From Microcoleus sp. FACHB-68 (GTDB lineage: Bacteria; Cyanobacteriota; Cyanobacteriia; Cyanobacteriales; Oscillatoriaceae), in the NCBI RefSeq assembly GCF_014695715.1, contig NZ_JACJOT010000005.1:1-64000 (forward strand): a stretch of 64,000 nucleotides of DNA. The letters run 5' to 3'. A program made the position numbers and the translations under genes. Under the pieces are notes generated by a model, which was not told where the DNA came from, ran no database searches, and worked only from the letters and a program-made list of their open reading frames with translations. Shown piece by piece: positions 26,705 to 36,181 of the stretch (positions are counted from its first letter, which is position 1; each line of letters starts with the position of its first letter).

Positions 26705-26923
26705 ATCCAAGCTTGACCAACCATTAATTCTAGGAAACTAAATGTTTTTATTTTGCCAATAATGTGGCTTGAGTAAGGAAAAATTGACCCTGAGTATCCT
26801 GTTATTTCTACTGAAGACAAAATCAGGCATTTATTAATGATTGACGCCTGCTCAGGTTTCTTAAAAGTACAGCCGCACTTCTAGAAAACTTGACAGGCGT
26901 CAAAGTTCAAACAATCTCGTCTT

Positions 26924-27406
26924 TTAGAACAGACCGAGGGTGAGAGATGTGTCAATTGGGAAAATTGCACCAATACCCAACCAGATCGTAACCAACGTCC
27001 CAAACATGAAGATGGTTGTGGCGAGGGGCCGGCGGAAGGGGTTTTGGAACTTGTTGACGTTCTCAATGAAGGGAACGAGCATCAATCCCAGAGGAATTGC
27101 ACCCATGCAAGCGATTCCCAACAATTTGTTAGGAAGGATACGCAAGATTTGGAAAACCGGCCACAAATACCATTCAGGCAGGATTTCCAGGGGGGTAGCG
27201 AACGGGTCTGCCGGCTCACCCACCATTGCTGGATCTAGCACAGCTAGACCCACGCACAGGGCGATCGTCCCTAAAATCACGACCGGGAAAATATAAAGTA
27301 AGTCATTGGGCCAAGCGGGTTCACCATAGTAGTTGTGACCCATGCCTTTGGCGAGTTTAGCGCGTAGTGTTGGATCGCTCAGATCCGGTTTTTTCAGGGT
27401 TGCCAT
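26924..27406 (-). CDS. petD: Cytochrome b6f complex subunit IV
   Basis: A 160-residue three-helix protein of the thylakoid cytochrome b6f complex, equivalent to the C-terminal half of cytochrome b. The conserved start [20 protein letters not shown] and the Qo-site PEWY motif ([15 protein letters not shown]) are clear. The ATG at 27406 follows petB by 121 bases. That gap holds a strong hairpin (27489-27517). Normal length. Confidence 0.97.
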   Translation of the reverse strand: MATLKKPDLSDPTLRAKLAKGMGHNYYGEPAWPNDLLYIFPVVILGTIALCVGLAVLDPAMVGEPADPFATPLEILPEWYLWPVFQILRILPNKLLGIACMGAIPLGLMLVPFIENVNKFQNPFRRPLATTIFMFGTLVTIWLGIGAIFPIDTSLTLGLF

Positions 27407-27488
27407 AATAGCGCGAGTGTTCTCCTGTTAGTTGTTGGTCGTTGGCAAATTATGAATTTTGAATTTTGAATACTTAACTCAAAACCCT

Positions 27489-27517
27489 GTAAAGACGCGA
27501 ACACCTCGCGTCTTTAC
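27489..27517. repeat. Hairpin between petB and petD
   Basis: GTAAAGACGCG (27489-27499) pairs perfectly with CGCGTCTTTAC (27507-27517) around a 7-base loop, an 11-base-pair stem. It resembles the dispersed GTAGAGACGCG palindromes common in cyanobacterial genomes. It lies inside the petB-petD gap, with no T-run on the operon strand. Confidence 0.8.
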
Positions 27518-27527
27518 GCAAAATTCC

Positions 27528-28175
27528 TTACAACGGCCCAGAAATACCTTGCTTGCGAATCATCAAGAAGTGCAGCAGCATGAAGACTGCAATTAACCAA
27601 GGCAGCACAAATGTGTGCAGGCTGTAGTACCGGGTGAGGGTTCCTTGGCCAACACTGGTGCCACCGCGCAGCAGCTCAACGATCAGCGAACCGACGACGG
27701 GAATTGCTTCAGGCACGCCTGACACAATCTTGACGGCCCAGTAACCGACTTGATCCCAAGGCAGAGAGTAGCCGGTGACGCCGAATGAAACGGTGATTAC
27801 CGCTAAAATGACGCCAGTTACCCAGGTTAACTCACGGGGCTTTTTGAAACCGCCGGTGAGGTAAACCCGGAAAATGTGCAGAATCATCATCAGCACCATC
27901 ATACTGGCCGACCAGCGGTGGATGGAGCGGATGAGCCAGCCGAAGTTAACCTCTGTCATCAAATACTGAATTGATGAAAAAGCTTCGGTTACGGTCGGCT
28001 TGTAATAAAACGTCATGGCAAATCCAGTGGCAAACTGGATTAAGAAGCAAGTGAGGGTAATCCCACCCAAGCAGTAGAAAATATTGACATGAGGAGGGAC
28101 GTACTTACTCGTTACGTCTTCAGCGAGAGCCTGAATTTCTAGGCGCTCCTCAAACCAATCGTAGACATTAGCCAT
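27528..28175 (-). CDS. petB: Cytochrome b6
   Basis: A 215-residue protein, the heme-carrying core of the b6f complex. The ATG at 28175 begins [20 protein letters not shown]. Cys35 (the thioether link for heme ci) and the heme ligands His86 and His100 are in place in YCLGG and [17 protein letters not shown], with two more histidines near 187 and 202. Four membrane helices. An upstream frame extension of six residues is not used. petD follows. Divergent ctpA lies 618 bases upstream. Confidence 0.97.
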   Translation of the reverse strand: MANVYDWFEERLEIQALAEDVTSKYVPPHVNIFYCLGGITLTCFLIQFATGFAMTFYYKPTVTEAFSSIQYLMTEVNFGWLIRSIHRWSASMMVLMMILHIFRVYLTGGFKKPRELTWVTGVILAVITVSFGVTGYSLPWDQVGYWAVKIVSGVPEAIPVVGSLIVELLRGGTSVGQGTLTRYYSLHTFVLPWLIAVFMLLHFLMIRKQGISGPL

Positions 28176-28793
28176 AAGGCAAGCGTTCCCCAAAAAATGT
28201 ATTGCTGTTCATCAAAAGTTTGACGATCCTCCCATCCCCCTTGGGATCAGGGCTTCTCTATCTCACGATAGAGATTTTATAGCTGTCTGACAAACCTTGC
28301 CTTAAGACAGTAGTCCTTTCAAGGTAGCAGGTCTCTCTCTCCAGTGCTAGCTACCTTCGTGCTTACGCCCTTGGCGTTTCCGAAGGGTAGGAGCGGGGTG
28401 GCACGCGCCCCACGGAACTCAACACTCAACAAATTAGCTTTCGCTTTATTCTCTGTCCTGAGACAGGTATCAACTTTAAAGCTTTTAGCCTTTTTTTGAG
28501 TTGACCAACCTGGAGTAGGTTGTTAAATTTTATCACGTTTATTAGTAACGTTTCATGAGTCGCAATGGGTGGGGCATTCTGGCCGGGTTTCTGTAACATA
28601 GTCTAAACAAGGGATTAAGGGAGCAAAGCTGTTTTTGCTTTAAAACTAAATGGTTATCTAGTTTTAAAGTGCCCGCACTAAAAGCTGCCGGTGGAAACTA
28701 GCCAAACCGGCATTTCTAGCGCAGCAACAGGATGACGGCTTTCTCAGCCTTGATAGCAGGTGGATTCTGAGTTGAAGCTTAAAAATCGGTGAT
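28176..28793. other. Divergent promoter region, petB and ctpA
   Basis: About 620 bases between two divergent genes. It contains CTCTATC/GATAGAG (near 28256-28272) and a perfect 11-base inverted repeat at 28638-28669. No small ORF was supported. A shadow frame at 28664-28921 is rejected. Confidence 0.55.
28638..28669. promoter_or_regulatory. Inverted repeat upstream of ctpA
   Basis: CTTTAAAACTA (28638-28648) and TAGTTTTAAAG (28659-28669) are perfect inverted arms separated by 10 bases, a spacing that suits a dimeric regulator. It lies 125 bases before the ctpA start. A role as operator is a guess. Confidence 0.45.
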
Positions 28794-30026
28794 ATGCACA
28801 AACGAGTTTTCTGGGTCGGACTTTTACTAACACTGCTGCTCATGTTGGGCTGGCCGGCATCCCCGGCATCTGCCTTAACAGAAGAACAGCAGCTATTCAA
28901 TGAAGCATGGCGAATTGTCAATCGCGCTTATGTGGATGACTCATTCAACAATCAAAACTGGTGGTTAGTGCGCCAAAAGGCAATGAAGTCCCCACTGAAA
29001 AATCGCGAGGCCACCTACACTGCCATCACGGAAATGCTGGCCGGCTTGGACGACCCATTCACACGATTATTAAAGCCCGATCAGTACCACAGTTTACAAG
29101 TCAATACATCCGGCGAACTTACCGGCGTTGGGCTGCAAATTGCTCTAGATGAGAACACCGGCAAAATTGAAGTCGTGGCACCGATAGAGGGATCACCGGC
29201 AGACGGGGCCGGTGTTCACCCCCGCGATCTCATCGTAGAAATCGATGGCGTCTCTACCATCGGTCTTTCCCTCGACGATGCAGCAACCCGGATGCGTGGC
29301 CCTATCGGCAGTAGCGTCACCCTAACCGTGGAACGAGAGGGAAGTGAGCAACCTTTAAAAATCGAGCTGGTGCGCGATCGCATCGCCCTCAACCCCGTAC
29401 ACGCCGAACTGCAAACCCCTGCCAACGGCATCCCCCTAGGCTACATTCGCCTTACCCAATTCAATGCAAATGCTACTGCTGAGGTCGCCCATGCCTTAGG
29501 GAAACTGGAACAACAAGGTGCACAAGCCTATATCCTCGATCTGCGAAATAATCCGGGTGGCCTTTTGCAGGCCGGCATTGAAATTGCCCGCCTCTGGCTG
29601 AACACCGGCACCATCGTTTATACAGTCAACCGGCAAGGCATCACCGGCAGCTTTGAAGCCACGGGCCAAGCACTCACGGATGATCCCTTAGTCGTCTTAG
29701 TCAATCAGGGAACCGCCAGCGCCAGTGAAATCCTTGCCGGTGCGCTTCAAGACAATGGACGCGCTGTGCTGCTGGGAGAGAAAACCTTTGGCAAAGGACT
29801 GATTCAATCTTTATTTGACTTATCTGATGGTTCTGGGTTAGCGGTAACAGTGGCTAAGTACGAAACGCCAAACCACCGAGATATCCACAAGTTAGGAATT
29901 ATGCCAGACCGAGTGGTGTCCCTAGACTTGATTAACCGCAATCAGGTGGCGACGGCGGCTGATCGGCAATATCAAGCTGCTGTGGATTTGCTGGTAAACG
30001 GTGCGGTGGTTGCCGGTGTTCCTTAA
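28794..30026 (+). CDS. ctpA: Carboxyl-terminal processing protease, S41 family
   Basis: A 410-residue secreted protease: signal peptide (about 1-27), helical domain, PDZ domain (near 105-190) and S41 catalytic domain. The Ser-Lys dyad is S309 in NQGTASASEI and K334 in EKTFGKGL, 25 residues apart as in the family. CtpA-type enzymes trim the D1 precursor C-terminus in the lumen, needed for the Mn cluster. Cyanobacteria have several paralogues (ctpA, B, C), so the letter is a best guess supported by the neighbouring petBD genes. ATG at 28794. Its end overlaps the convergent chrA stop by four bases. Confidence 0.9.
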   Translation: MHKRVFWVGLLLTLLLMLGWPASPASALTEEQQLFNEAWRIVNRAYVDDSFNNQNWWLVRQKAMKSPLKNREATYTAITEMLAGLDDPFTRLLKPDQYHSLQVNTSGELTGVGLQIALDENTGKIEVVAPIEGSPADGAGVHPRDLIVEIDGVSTIGLSLDDAATRMRGPIGSSVTLTVEREGSEQPLKIELVRDRIALNPVHAELQTPANGIPLGYIRLTQFNANATAEVAHALGKLEQQGAQAYILDLRNNPGGLLQAGIEIARLWLNTGTIVYTVNRQGITGSFEATGQALTDDPLVVLVNQGTASASEILAGALQDNGRAVLLGEKTFGKGLIQSLFDLSDGSGLAVTVAKYETPNHRDIHKLGIMPDRVVSLDLINRNQVATAADRQYQAAVDLLVNGAVVAGVP

Positions 30027-31222
30027 CTGGACTTGAGAACTAGCCCAATCACAGCAGCCGCTAATACAATTGCCGGTTCTGGCACTTTCTTCTTAAATTT
30101 GAACAAGATTGCCAGCGTCACAACTGCAATTAAAACAGTCGGGATATCGATCAGCGAACGCCGGCCCAGCACAATCACCGCCCCCGTAATCGCCCCAATT
30201 GCCGCACTCGTCACGCCATCAACAAAGGCGGCAATGTCGGGGCGCTTTCCGTATTTCTTGAAGTAGGGAGCGGGAATGATGGTAAACAAATAGCAGGGAA
30301 GAAAAGTGGCAAGGGCGGCTACACAAGCGCCTGGAAAGCCGGCAACTAAGTAACCAATAAAGCCGGTTGTAATCACCACCGGCCCAGGTGTAATCATGGC
30401 AACCGCGACAGCGTCTAGGAACTGCTGGGTGTTCAGCCATCCGAATTCTTTAACCACACCGCCATATAAAAAAGGCACAATTGCCAAACCGCTGCCGAAG
30501 ACAAAGGCACCTGCCTTGCTGAAGAAGATCATGATGTTCCACAGCGTTCCCGAACCGGCTGCCGGTGCGGCTGCAAAAAGCGGGATCAGGGGCAATACCG
30601 TAAAGCTACTCAGTTTCTTGCCTCGCCACCATTGCTTAGGTGGCGCTTTCACGAGCCAAACTAGGATGCCGGCGGCCAAAAACAGCAGCACTTCTTCCGA
30701 TTCAGTAATGATGGTGACAGCCGCTGCAACCAGATAAATCGCCCACAGCAACCAGTCCTTCCCGATGCTTTTTGTCGTGAGCCGGTAGGCGCTGTAAGCG
30801 ATAATCCCAATGACACTTGATCCCACTCCATAAAACACCGCCTGCATCCAGGGAATGCCCTCATAGCGCGTGTAAGCCCAGCCTAATGCCACAACCATCA
30901 GGAAAGACGGCACAACAAAGGCAATTCCCACCAAGGTAGCCCCAAGGATACGGTAATGCACATAGCCGAGGTAGATGGCTAACTGCGCTGCTAAAGGGCC
31001 GGGAGCGAGTTGAGACAGTGCCAGTCCCTCACTGTAGTCGCTTTCGGAGATCCACTGCTTGTCCTCAACGAGATCCCGGTGCATATATCCAACTAAGGCA
31101 ACCGGCCCACCAAAGCCAATTGCTCCCAGTTTGAGTGCGTACATAATCATTTGCCACAACGAATACTGGGGAGTTTCTGTCTCTGGCTGGGAATTTGTCT
31201 GATTTTCTAAAGGTTCAGTCAT
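30023..31222 (-). CDS. chrA: Chromate transporter
   Basis: A 399-residue membrane protein of the CHR family that exports chromate or takes part in sulfate/chromate exchange. It has the two-halved form: GAIGFGGPVALVGYMHRDLV near residues 33-52 in the first half and AGAFVFGSGLAIVPFLYGGV in the second, both family signatures. About ten membrane helices. ATG at 31222. The ChrB gene is 297 bases upstream on the same strand, which supports the substrate call. The stop overlaps convergent ctpA by four bases. Confidence 0.92.
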   Translation of the reverse strand: MTEPLENQTNSQPETETPQYSLWQMIMYALKLGAIGFGGPVALVGYMHRDLVEDKQWISESDYSEGLALSQLAPGPLAAQLAIYLGYVHYRILGATLVGIAFVVPSFLMVVALGWAYTRYEGIPWMQAVFYGVGSSVIGIIAYSAYRLTTKSIGKDWLLWAIYLVAAAVTIITESEEVLLFLAAGILVWLVKAPPKQWWRGKKLSSFTVLPLIPLFAAAPAAGSGTLWNIMIFFSKAGAFVFGSGLAIVPFLYGGVVKEFGWLNTQQFLDAVAVAMITPGPVVITTGFIGYLVAGFPGACVAALATFLPCYLFTIIPAPYFKKYGKRPDIAAFVDGVTSAAIGAITGAVIVLGRRSLIDIPTVLIAVVTLAILFKFKKKVPEPAIVLAAAVIGLVLKSS

Positions 31223-31518
31223 AGGGTTGAATGTTGTGCCTTGAGGGAGCTGCCACGAAGCTCCACTCTTTCGATGTCAGTAATAATGTAATATGTGTTT
31301 CTATCTTGAGCAACATCTTATACCCAAATAAGAAACGGCGGATAATATTTACAAATAATCCGCTTGAAAAGTGTTTTTAAGAATTTTTTTATTAAAGATT
31401 AAAATAAACTTGACAAGAGGGGAAAAACTTCATCGGGAGAAGTTTTCTTTTGATGGATTCGCTATAAATTGAATTTTCTTTTGAAGTTGTTATAATGAGT
31501 TATTAACCTGATTTTATA

Positions 31519-32457
31519 TTACTTATTTCTAGAAAGTACAGCGTCAAGTCCGTCAAAAAGTTCAAGTCCGCGCAACTCAAGTTCAGCGTCAGAAAGCCCC
31601 AAAAGTACCCAACCTCGGATAGCCGCTTCAATTCCTGCTGTCTCAGGATGTATATACAATCCATCACGCAAGTCAAGTTCGTGGACAATCTCTGCAAGCG
31701 TTTGCACACTTGGTTTTTTCAAGCCAAATCGTAATACCATTGTCTCGAAAGAGCAGAGGTTGCCGGTGTGACCAAACTCTGCACCTTGCATATCAAACGC
31801 CACCTCGTCTGGAGCCGGCTGCAATGAGTAGCGAATCACAGCCTTGGGGTTAATAAATCGCCGGATTAACCAAGCACAGGCAATGCGATCTACATAAGGA
31901 CGCGGACGAGTCACCCAGCATTTATCTTGATATTGGGCAATGGCAGCCGGCACAATTGCTTCAGCTAAAGAGTTGGTGGAAGAAAGTAGCCGCTCGATTT
32001 GTGTTAGTCGTGATGCTAATTGCGTGCTTTCTGGACAGTCGAAAAAGTCAATTCTCGTGATTTCTGCATAGCGCTTACGCAGCTTTGCCAGTGCGTCTTT
32101 CACCGGCTCTCGATTTTCCGAGTTTGTGTTGGCACTGAGAATCTTTTCCAATTCTTCAGCTTGCGCCTCAATTTCTGCATATTCTGGCCGGCGAACATCC
32201 CGAAAAAGTTCGATTAACTGCGAGTCAGTTAATCCGTCAAATCGCTCAACATGAATAACCAGAACTTCCCCGTTTGCTTGTTGCACCTCTTGAGCAAGCC
32301 ACTGAAAGGCTTCGATACATTCATCGCGTGCCGGTAAAACATAAACTCCACTCGTCAAAGAAATCGCACCCTGCCGGCGCAGACGACGCCACAGGGCAAC
32401 TCGTGGGCTAGAGTTTGACTTGGATGGCAGAGAGTAAGAAAAGACAACCCACTTCAT
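31519..32457 (-). CDS. chrB: ChrB-type chromate resistance protein
   Basis: A 312-residue soluble protein. The N-terminal half begins MKWVVFSYSLPSKSNSSPRV and has the GVYVLPARDECIEAFQWLA stretch; the C-terminal half contains TRPRPYVDRIACAWLIRRFI and GAEFGHTGNLCSFETMVLRF, with a Cys/His-rich site. ChrB proteins act as chromate-sensing regulators of chrA in bacteria. ATG at 32457. The 297-base gap to chrA is AT-rich and could hold a second promoter. Confidence 0.88.
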   Translation of the reverse strand: MKWVVFSYSLPSKSNSSPRVALWRRLRRQGAISLTSGVYVLPARDECIEAFQWLAQEVQQANGEVLVIHVERFDGLTDSQLIELFRDVRRPEYAEIEAQAEELEKILSANTNSENREPVKDALAKLRKRYAEITRIDFFDCPESTQLASRLTQIERLLSSTNSLAEAIVPAAIAQYQDKCWVTRPRPYVDRIACAWLIRRFINPKAVIRYSLQPAPDEVAFDMQGAEFGHTGNLCSFETMVLRFGLKKPSVQTLAEIVHELDLRDGLYIHPETAGIEAAIRGWVLLGLSDAELELRGLELFDGLDAVLSRNK

Positions 32458-32771
32458 GGGCGGATTTATTTAGGATGTGGGTGTAACAAGTGTTACTTAC
32501 ATTCCTATCATCCCACCGAGCGCCAGCGTGTGTGAGGTTGATCACTATGACACTTGCGCGGATGGTTGAAAAGATTGTTTTCGCTTCACCTAACGGATGC
32601 CGGCTCAAACCTAGAAACCGCAAGCTTTTTCGGTTAAGTGAAGCCCCTGAGTCAATACACCTTATCCAATTATTTGCCAGACGCCTTCGGAAGTGACACA
32701 TCGGCGATCCCGCCGGCACAGAGAACTTTATAAATTTATGTTTGAAGGCTACTAGGGACACGGATAACGCC
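32458..32771. other. Divergent intergenic region
   Basis: About 310 bases between chrB and the TPR gene, transcribed away from each other. It should hold both promoters. No hairpin or small ORF stands out. Confidence 0.5.
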
Positions 32772-33563
32772 ATGAACGCTCGCTCTTTTGCAGACCGCCA
32801 AAACAGAACTTACCCCCACTGCCGCACAACAGTTCAAGGGACGCAGGTGGGATCTAAGCAGGAGCACCAATTGGCTGAGAAACGTCAGCGAATGCAGCAG
32901 CCAAGCATTAATCCCCTAGAACCTACTACAGAGCCGATGCTTACCTCAAGCCAGCAAGAGCAAGAGTTACTCATTTGTCGCAGCCAAGCGAAAGAGGCAG
33001 CTCAACGAGGACAATATACTGAGGCGATTGAGATCCTGAGCCAACTGATTTCGCGCCATCCTGAAAGTGCAAGCGAATACAACAATCGCGGGTTAATTTA
33101 TTTCCAAAGTGGCCAGATGGACAAGGCTATTGCGGATTATAACAAGGCAATTCAACTCAATCCGGGATTAGCCAGCGCCTACAACAATCGAGCCAATTAC
33201 TACGCGGCGCAAAAGAAGTTGTCGGCAGCAATTGTTAACTATGGCAAGGCTATCGATCTCAACCCGGTTTATATTCGCGCCTGGATTAATCGAGGAATTA
33301 CCTTCAGGGACTTGGGATTGTATGAACAAGCCATTGAGAATTTTGACTGTGCTTTGCGCTTAGGAACGCTGAAACTCAATATCTGGGCTGAAAGAGGCCG
33401 GACGTATCACTTAATGGGTGATTGGAACTTAGCAATGGCCGATTACCGGCGTGCCTTAAGCCAACTGCACTCAGCGAATGTGGGACAGGTAGAAGGTGCA
33501 AGCCGGCTGCAGCAGCGTGTAGAAAGCTGGCTCGATCATCTCCTCAAACCCTTGAGCGCGTAA
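32772..33563 (+). CDS. TPR-repeat protein
   Basis: About 263 residues from the ATG at 32772. After a polar, variable N-terminus (to about residue 65) there are at least four tetratricopeptide repeats: AIEILSQLISRHP, SASEYNNRGLIYFQSGQMDKA, ASAYNNRANYYAAQKKLSAA, YIRAWINRGITFRDLGLYEQ and a last one near RTYHLMGDWNLAMADYRRAL. TPRs are protein-docking helices; the partner is unknown. A TTG ten codons upstream is possible but less likely. Confidence 0.85.
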   Translation: MNARSFADRQNRTYPHCRTTVQGTQVGSKQEHQLAEKRQRMQQPSINPLEPTTEPMLTSSQQEQELLICRSQAKEAAQRGQYTEAIEILSQLISRHPESASEYNNRGLIYFQSGQMDKAIADYNKAIQLNPGLASAYNNRANYYAAQKKLSAAIVNYGKAIDLNPVYIRAWINRGITFRDLGLYEQAIENFDCALRLGTLKLNIWAERGRTYHLMGDWNLAMADYRRALSQLHSANVGQVEGASRLQQRVESWLDHLLKPLSA

Positions 33564-33572
33564 CCGGCTCTT

Positions 33573-34004
33573 TTAGGGAGTGTCTAAATCCTGTGGAGGT
33601 TCGGTCAATTCTTGCGCCTCGCTAGGCCGGCTTTCCAACCAAACGATCCGCAACTGTGCGGGGTCCATTCGATAGCTTTGCTCTTGCATAATCGTTTTCA
33701 CTTGTTGTGGGCCGAAAGAGCGGCTAAAGTCTGCCCGCAATTGATTAACCCGTCCTTGAGCTGATTGAACTTCTGTTTGAACTTGCTGTAACTTCTCTTG
33801 CCCAGCTCGGTTATGGGGCAACAGTTGTACTAAAGCAGAAACAGCGACAAGAGACAGCACAACATTGACTGCTAACTTCACAGTCGTTTCAGTGGCCATC
33901 ATCAAGTGAGGATTTTGTCGCTGTTGCTTCCCAGCGCGACGCGCTACCCGACGGCGGGGTTCTACAGGTTGCAGAGTGGGTCTTGAGGGTTGAATGGCAT
34001 TCAT
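33573..34004 (-). CDS. Single-helix membrane protein with coiled coil, unknown
   Basis: A 143-residue product: basic, Pro/Arg-rich N-terminus (RRRVARRAGKQQRQ), one membrane helix (VKLAVNVVLSLVAVSALVQL, about residues 42-61), then a coiled coil (QEKLQQVQTEVQSAQGRVNQ) and a flexible tail. The build recalls FtsB/FtsL-like division proteins, but a relation is not established; I recognise it only as a cyanobacteria-type protein. ATG at 34004. Convergent with the TPR gene, nine bases apart. Confidence 0.72.
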   Translation of the reverse strand: MNAIQPSRPTLQPVEPRRRVARRAGKQQRQNPHLMMATETTVKLAVNVVLSLVAVSALVQLLPHNRAGQEKLQQVQTEVQSAQGRVNQLRADFSRSFGPQQVKTIMQEQSYRMDPAQLRIVWLESRPSEAQELTEPPQDLDTP

Positions 34005-34281
34005 GGTGTTGAAATTCAGCGCTAAGTAGGGATTGCAACTGAGTTTGAGGCAGACCTCACCAGATGCACACCTGTGTGGATTTGTTGAGGAAGTTAAACG
34101 ACGCTAGGTTAGAATACCTGCCATTTTACAGCCTTGTTAAGCTTTACACAGATCGCAAGGGGAGCCTCCCTTGAAAATTGACCGCCAGTAATCTTACCTG
34201 ACAATTTACCGTTAATGGTCGTTGTTGCCGGCAAGCGTGGGGGTCACTTCCCCAGACAGGCTCCCCATAGCGGGACTCTTG

Positions 34282-34303
34282 AGAACTTTATTTGTAAAGT
34301 TCT
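34282..34303 (-). other. Hairpin over the psaM stop codon
   Basis: AGAACTTTA (34282-34290) pairs perfectly with TAAAGTTCT (34295-34303) around a 4-base loop. It includes the psaM stop codon. No T-run follows, so it may protect the 3' end rather than terminate. Confidence 0.5.
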
Positions 34304-34383
34304 GTTGCCAGCCGGAAGGCTAGAATGCCTGGAATCAACGCAACGACAAGAGCGACTAAGACTTGTGTGTCTGATAGAGACAT
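34288..34383 (-). CDS. psaM: Photosystem I reaction centre subunit XII
   Basis: A 31-residue product (MSLSDTQVLVALVVALIPGI… to …ATELYK), the characteristic PsaM sequence with one membrane helix. PsaM helps stabilise the photosystem I trimer. ATG at 34381-34383, TAA at 34288-34290. A TAGGAG site lies nine bases upstream of the start. Too short for ordinary ORF calling. It sits alone between a coiled-coil membrane protein and TerC. Confidence 0.95.
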   Translation of the reverse strand: MSLSDTQVLVALVVALIPGILAFRLATELYK

Positions 34384-34810
34384 TGTTAAAAACTCCTAAT
34401 TTCACGGGTAGTCGTTCACCAATTTCGACCAAATTGCGGATTTCTGGAATACTCTTGTAACAAGATGAAACAAAAAGTGCGCTTTCGGCAAGCCCTCTGG
34501 GAGATAGTTGGGGCTGTTATATCAAATTTGTATCAGTAACTGCTTTTTTGAGTGAGGGTAGCGCTGCATCACAACTCACTCGGCACTCAGCATTGAATAA
34601 CTTCTGGTAGGGACAAGCGGACGAAAAGCCCACCATAGAGCAGTAAAGGGTAACTCAGGACTCTGTGACTCTGCGACTTAGTTACATGGGTTAGGCGGCA
34701 GAGTTCCCTAATTAAAGGTTAAGCTATGTAAATAGAGTCATACTCTTTGATAATTTAGGCAATTTGGTTGTTGCTCTTAATTTGCAACTGTCAAGCTCAA
34801 AAAATCGTTA
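34384..34810. other. Divergent intergenic region, psaM and terC
   Basis: About 430 bases carrying promoters in both directions. I looked for the Mn-sensing yybP-ykoY riboswitch often found before TerC genes and found no convincing match. No other gene was seen. Confidence 0.5.
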
Positions 34811-35539
34811 ATGCTGGATCAATTTCTAGACTTTTACCCCAATTTCGGGATAGACGCCTTTTTTCTACTGGTCATTTTGGTGGCCCTAGAGGCGGTGCTA
34901 TCCGCAGACAATGCCATCGCCCTGGCATCCATTTCCAAAGGCTTGGAAGATGCCAAGATGCAGACTCAGGCGCTGAATGTGGGTTTGGTGGTTGCCTTTG
35001 TGCTGCGAATGGCTTTGATTCTCACGGCTACTTGGGTGATCAAGTTCTGGCAGTTTGAACTGCTGGGTGCGCTCTATCTGCTGTGGCTAGTTTTCCAACA
35101 CTTTACGTCCGATGAGGGCGAGGAGGGAGAACACCGAGGGCCGCGTTTTACCACAGTCTGGCAGGCAATTCCAACGCTCGCTCTGACAGATTTGGCGTTT
35201 TCGCTCGATAGTGTCACAACTGCAATTGCGGTATCTGACCAAACTTGGCTGGTTCTCACCGGCGCAACAATCGGGATCGTGACGCTGCGGTTTATGGCCG
35301 GGTTATTTATCCGTTGGCTGGATGAATATGTCTACCTTGAGGATGCCGGCTATATGACGGTTGGCTTGGTAGGAGCACGGCTGCTGGTGAAAGTGTTCAG
35401 AGACGATTTCGCGCCACCACAGTGGTTGATGATTTCCGTGATCGCCGGATTATTCATCTGGGGATTTTCTAAACGCAAACCGGCGAGTGTGGCAGATGCC
35501 GGTGAGGCGAAAGAAAAGGAGCTAGAAACTAGCGACTAG
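34811..35539 (+). CDS. TerC-family membrane protein
   Basis: A 242-residue integral membrane protein of the TerC family. Family marks are VALEAVLSADNAIALA near residues 24-39 and TDLAFSLDSVTTAIAVS near 119-135, with the conserved acidic residues in membrane helices thought to bind a metal. About seven helices. Related proteins export Mn2+ or take part in tellurite resistance, and plant TerC helps insert thylakoid proteins. Which role applies here cannot be told. ATG at 34811. Confidence 0.9.
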   Translation: MLDQFLDFYPNFGIDAFFLLVILVALEAVLSADNAIALASISKGLEDAKMQTQALNVGLVVAFVLRMALILTATWVIKFWQFELLGALYLLWLVFQHFTSDEGEEGEHRGPRFTTVWQAIPTLALTDLAFSLDSVTTAIAVSDQTWLVLTGATIGIVTLRFMAGLFIRWLDEYVYLEDAGYMTVGLVGARLLVKVFRDDFAPPQWLMISVIAGLFIWGFSKRKPASVADAGEAKEKELETSD

Positions 35540-35619
35540 AGGCGGCACCAGTCAGAGGGGAAGAAACGCCTCTCATCCTTCATCCTTGGCCTAGGACTAG
35601 CGGCTAGGGTTAGATGTTT

Positions 35620-35645
35620 AAGGTGGGCACCGCCCACCTTTGTTT
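35620..35645. terminator. Two-way terminator between terC and ndk
   Basis: AAGGTGGGC (35620-35628) pairs perfectly with GCCCACCTT (35632-35640) around a 3-base loop. T-rich bases follow on the plus strand; on the minus strand TTAAAC follows. It lies between convergent genes and could serve both. Confidence 0.75.
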
Positions 35646-35653
35646 GTCAGTGG

Positions 35654-36103
35654 CTATTCGTAGATCCACTTGGTAAGGGTGGGTTCCCAACGGGCTAATT
35701 CCTCTTCTTTAAACCAGAGGCTAATTTCTCTTTGGGCGGTTTCTACGGCGTCAGAGCCATGAATGATATTGCGGCCAATATCAACCCCATAATCACCGCG
35801 TATGGTGCCCGGTTCTGAGTTGAGGGGGTTGGTAGCGCCGATAATTTTCCGCGCTGAGGCGACAACTCCCTTACCTTCCCAGACCATTGCGACAACTGGG
35901 CCGGAGGTAATAAAATCTACCAGCCCAGCGAAAAAAGGTTTTTCTTTATGCTCGCCATAGTGCTGTTCGGCCAGTTCGCGGCTTACCTTCATCAGCTTCA
36001 AGCCGACTAAGGTAAAGCCTTTTGCTTCATAACGACTGATGATCTCGCCGATCAGGCCGCGTTGAACGCCATCTGGCTTAATTGCTAAAAATGTTCTCTC
36101 CAC
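35654..36103 (-). CDS. ndk: Nucleoside diphosphate kinase
   Basis: A 149-residue enzyme that passes the gamma-phosphate of ATP to other nucleoside diphosphates through a phosphohistidine. The active site [10 protein letters not shown] is present, with the catalytic histidine near residue 115, and the N-terminus [20 protein letters not shown] is typical. GTG start at 36103. Normal length. Confidence 0.97.
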   Translation of the reverse strand: MERTFLAIKPDGVQRGLIGEIISRYEAKGFTLVGLKLMKVSRELAEQHYGEHKEKPFFAGLVDFITSGPVVAMVWEGKGVVASARKIIGATNPLNSEPGTIRGDYGVDIGRNIIHGSDAVETAQREISLWFKEEELARWEPTLTKWIYE

Positions 36104-36181
36104 ACCGATCTCCTAGAACTGCTTCAACTAACACAAAAATCAGATTAGCTCAGAACGTCCCTTCTATGGCGATTCGGGATG

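Noticed and set aside
28664-28921. 85-codon minus-strand ORF at the start of ctpA
   Set aside because: Overlaps the clear ctpA signal peptide and has no support.
34500-34810. Mn-sensing (yybP-ykoY) riboswitch before terC
   Set aside because: Looked for the conserved core; nothing matched well enough to claim.
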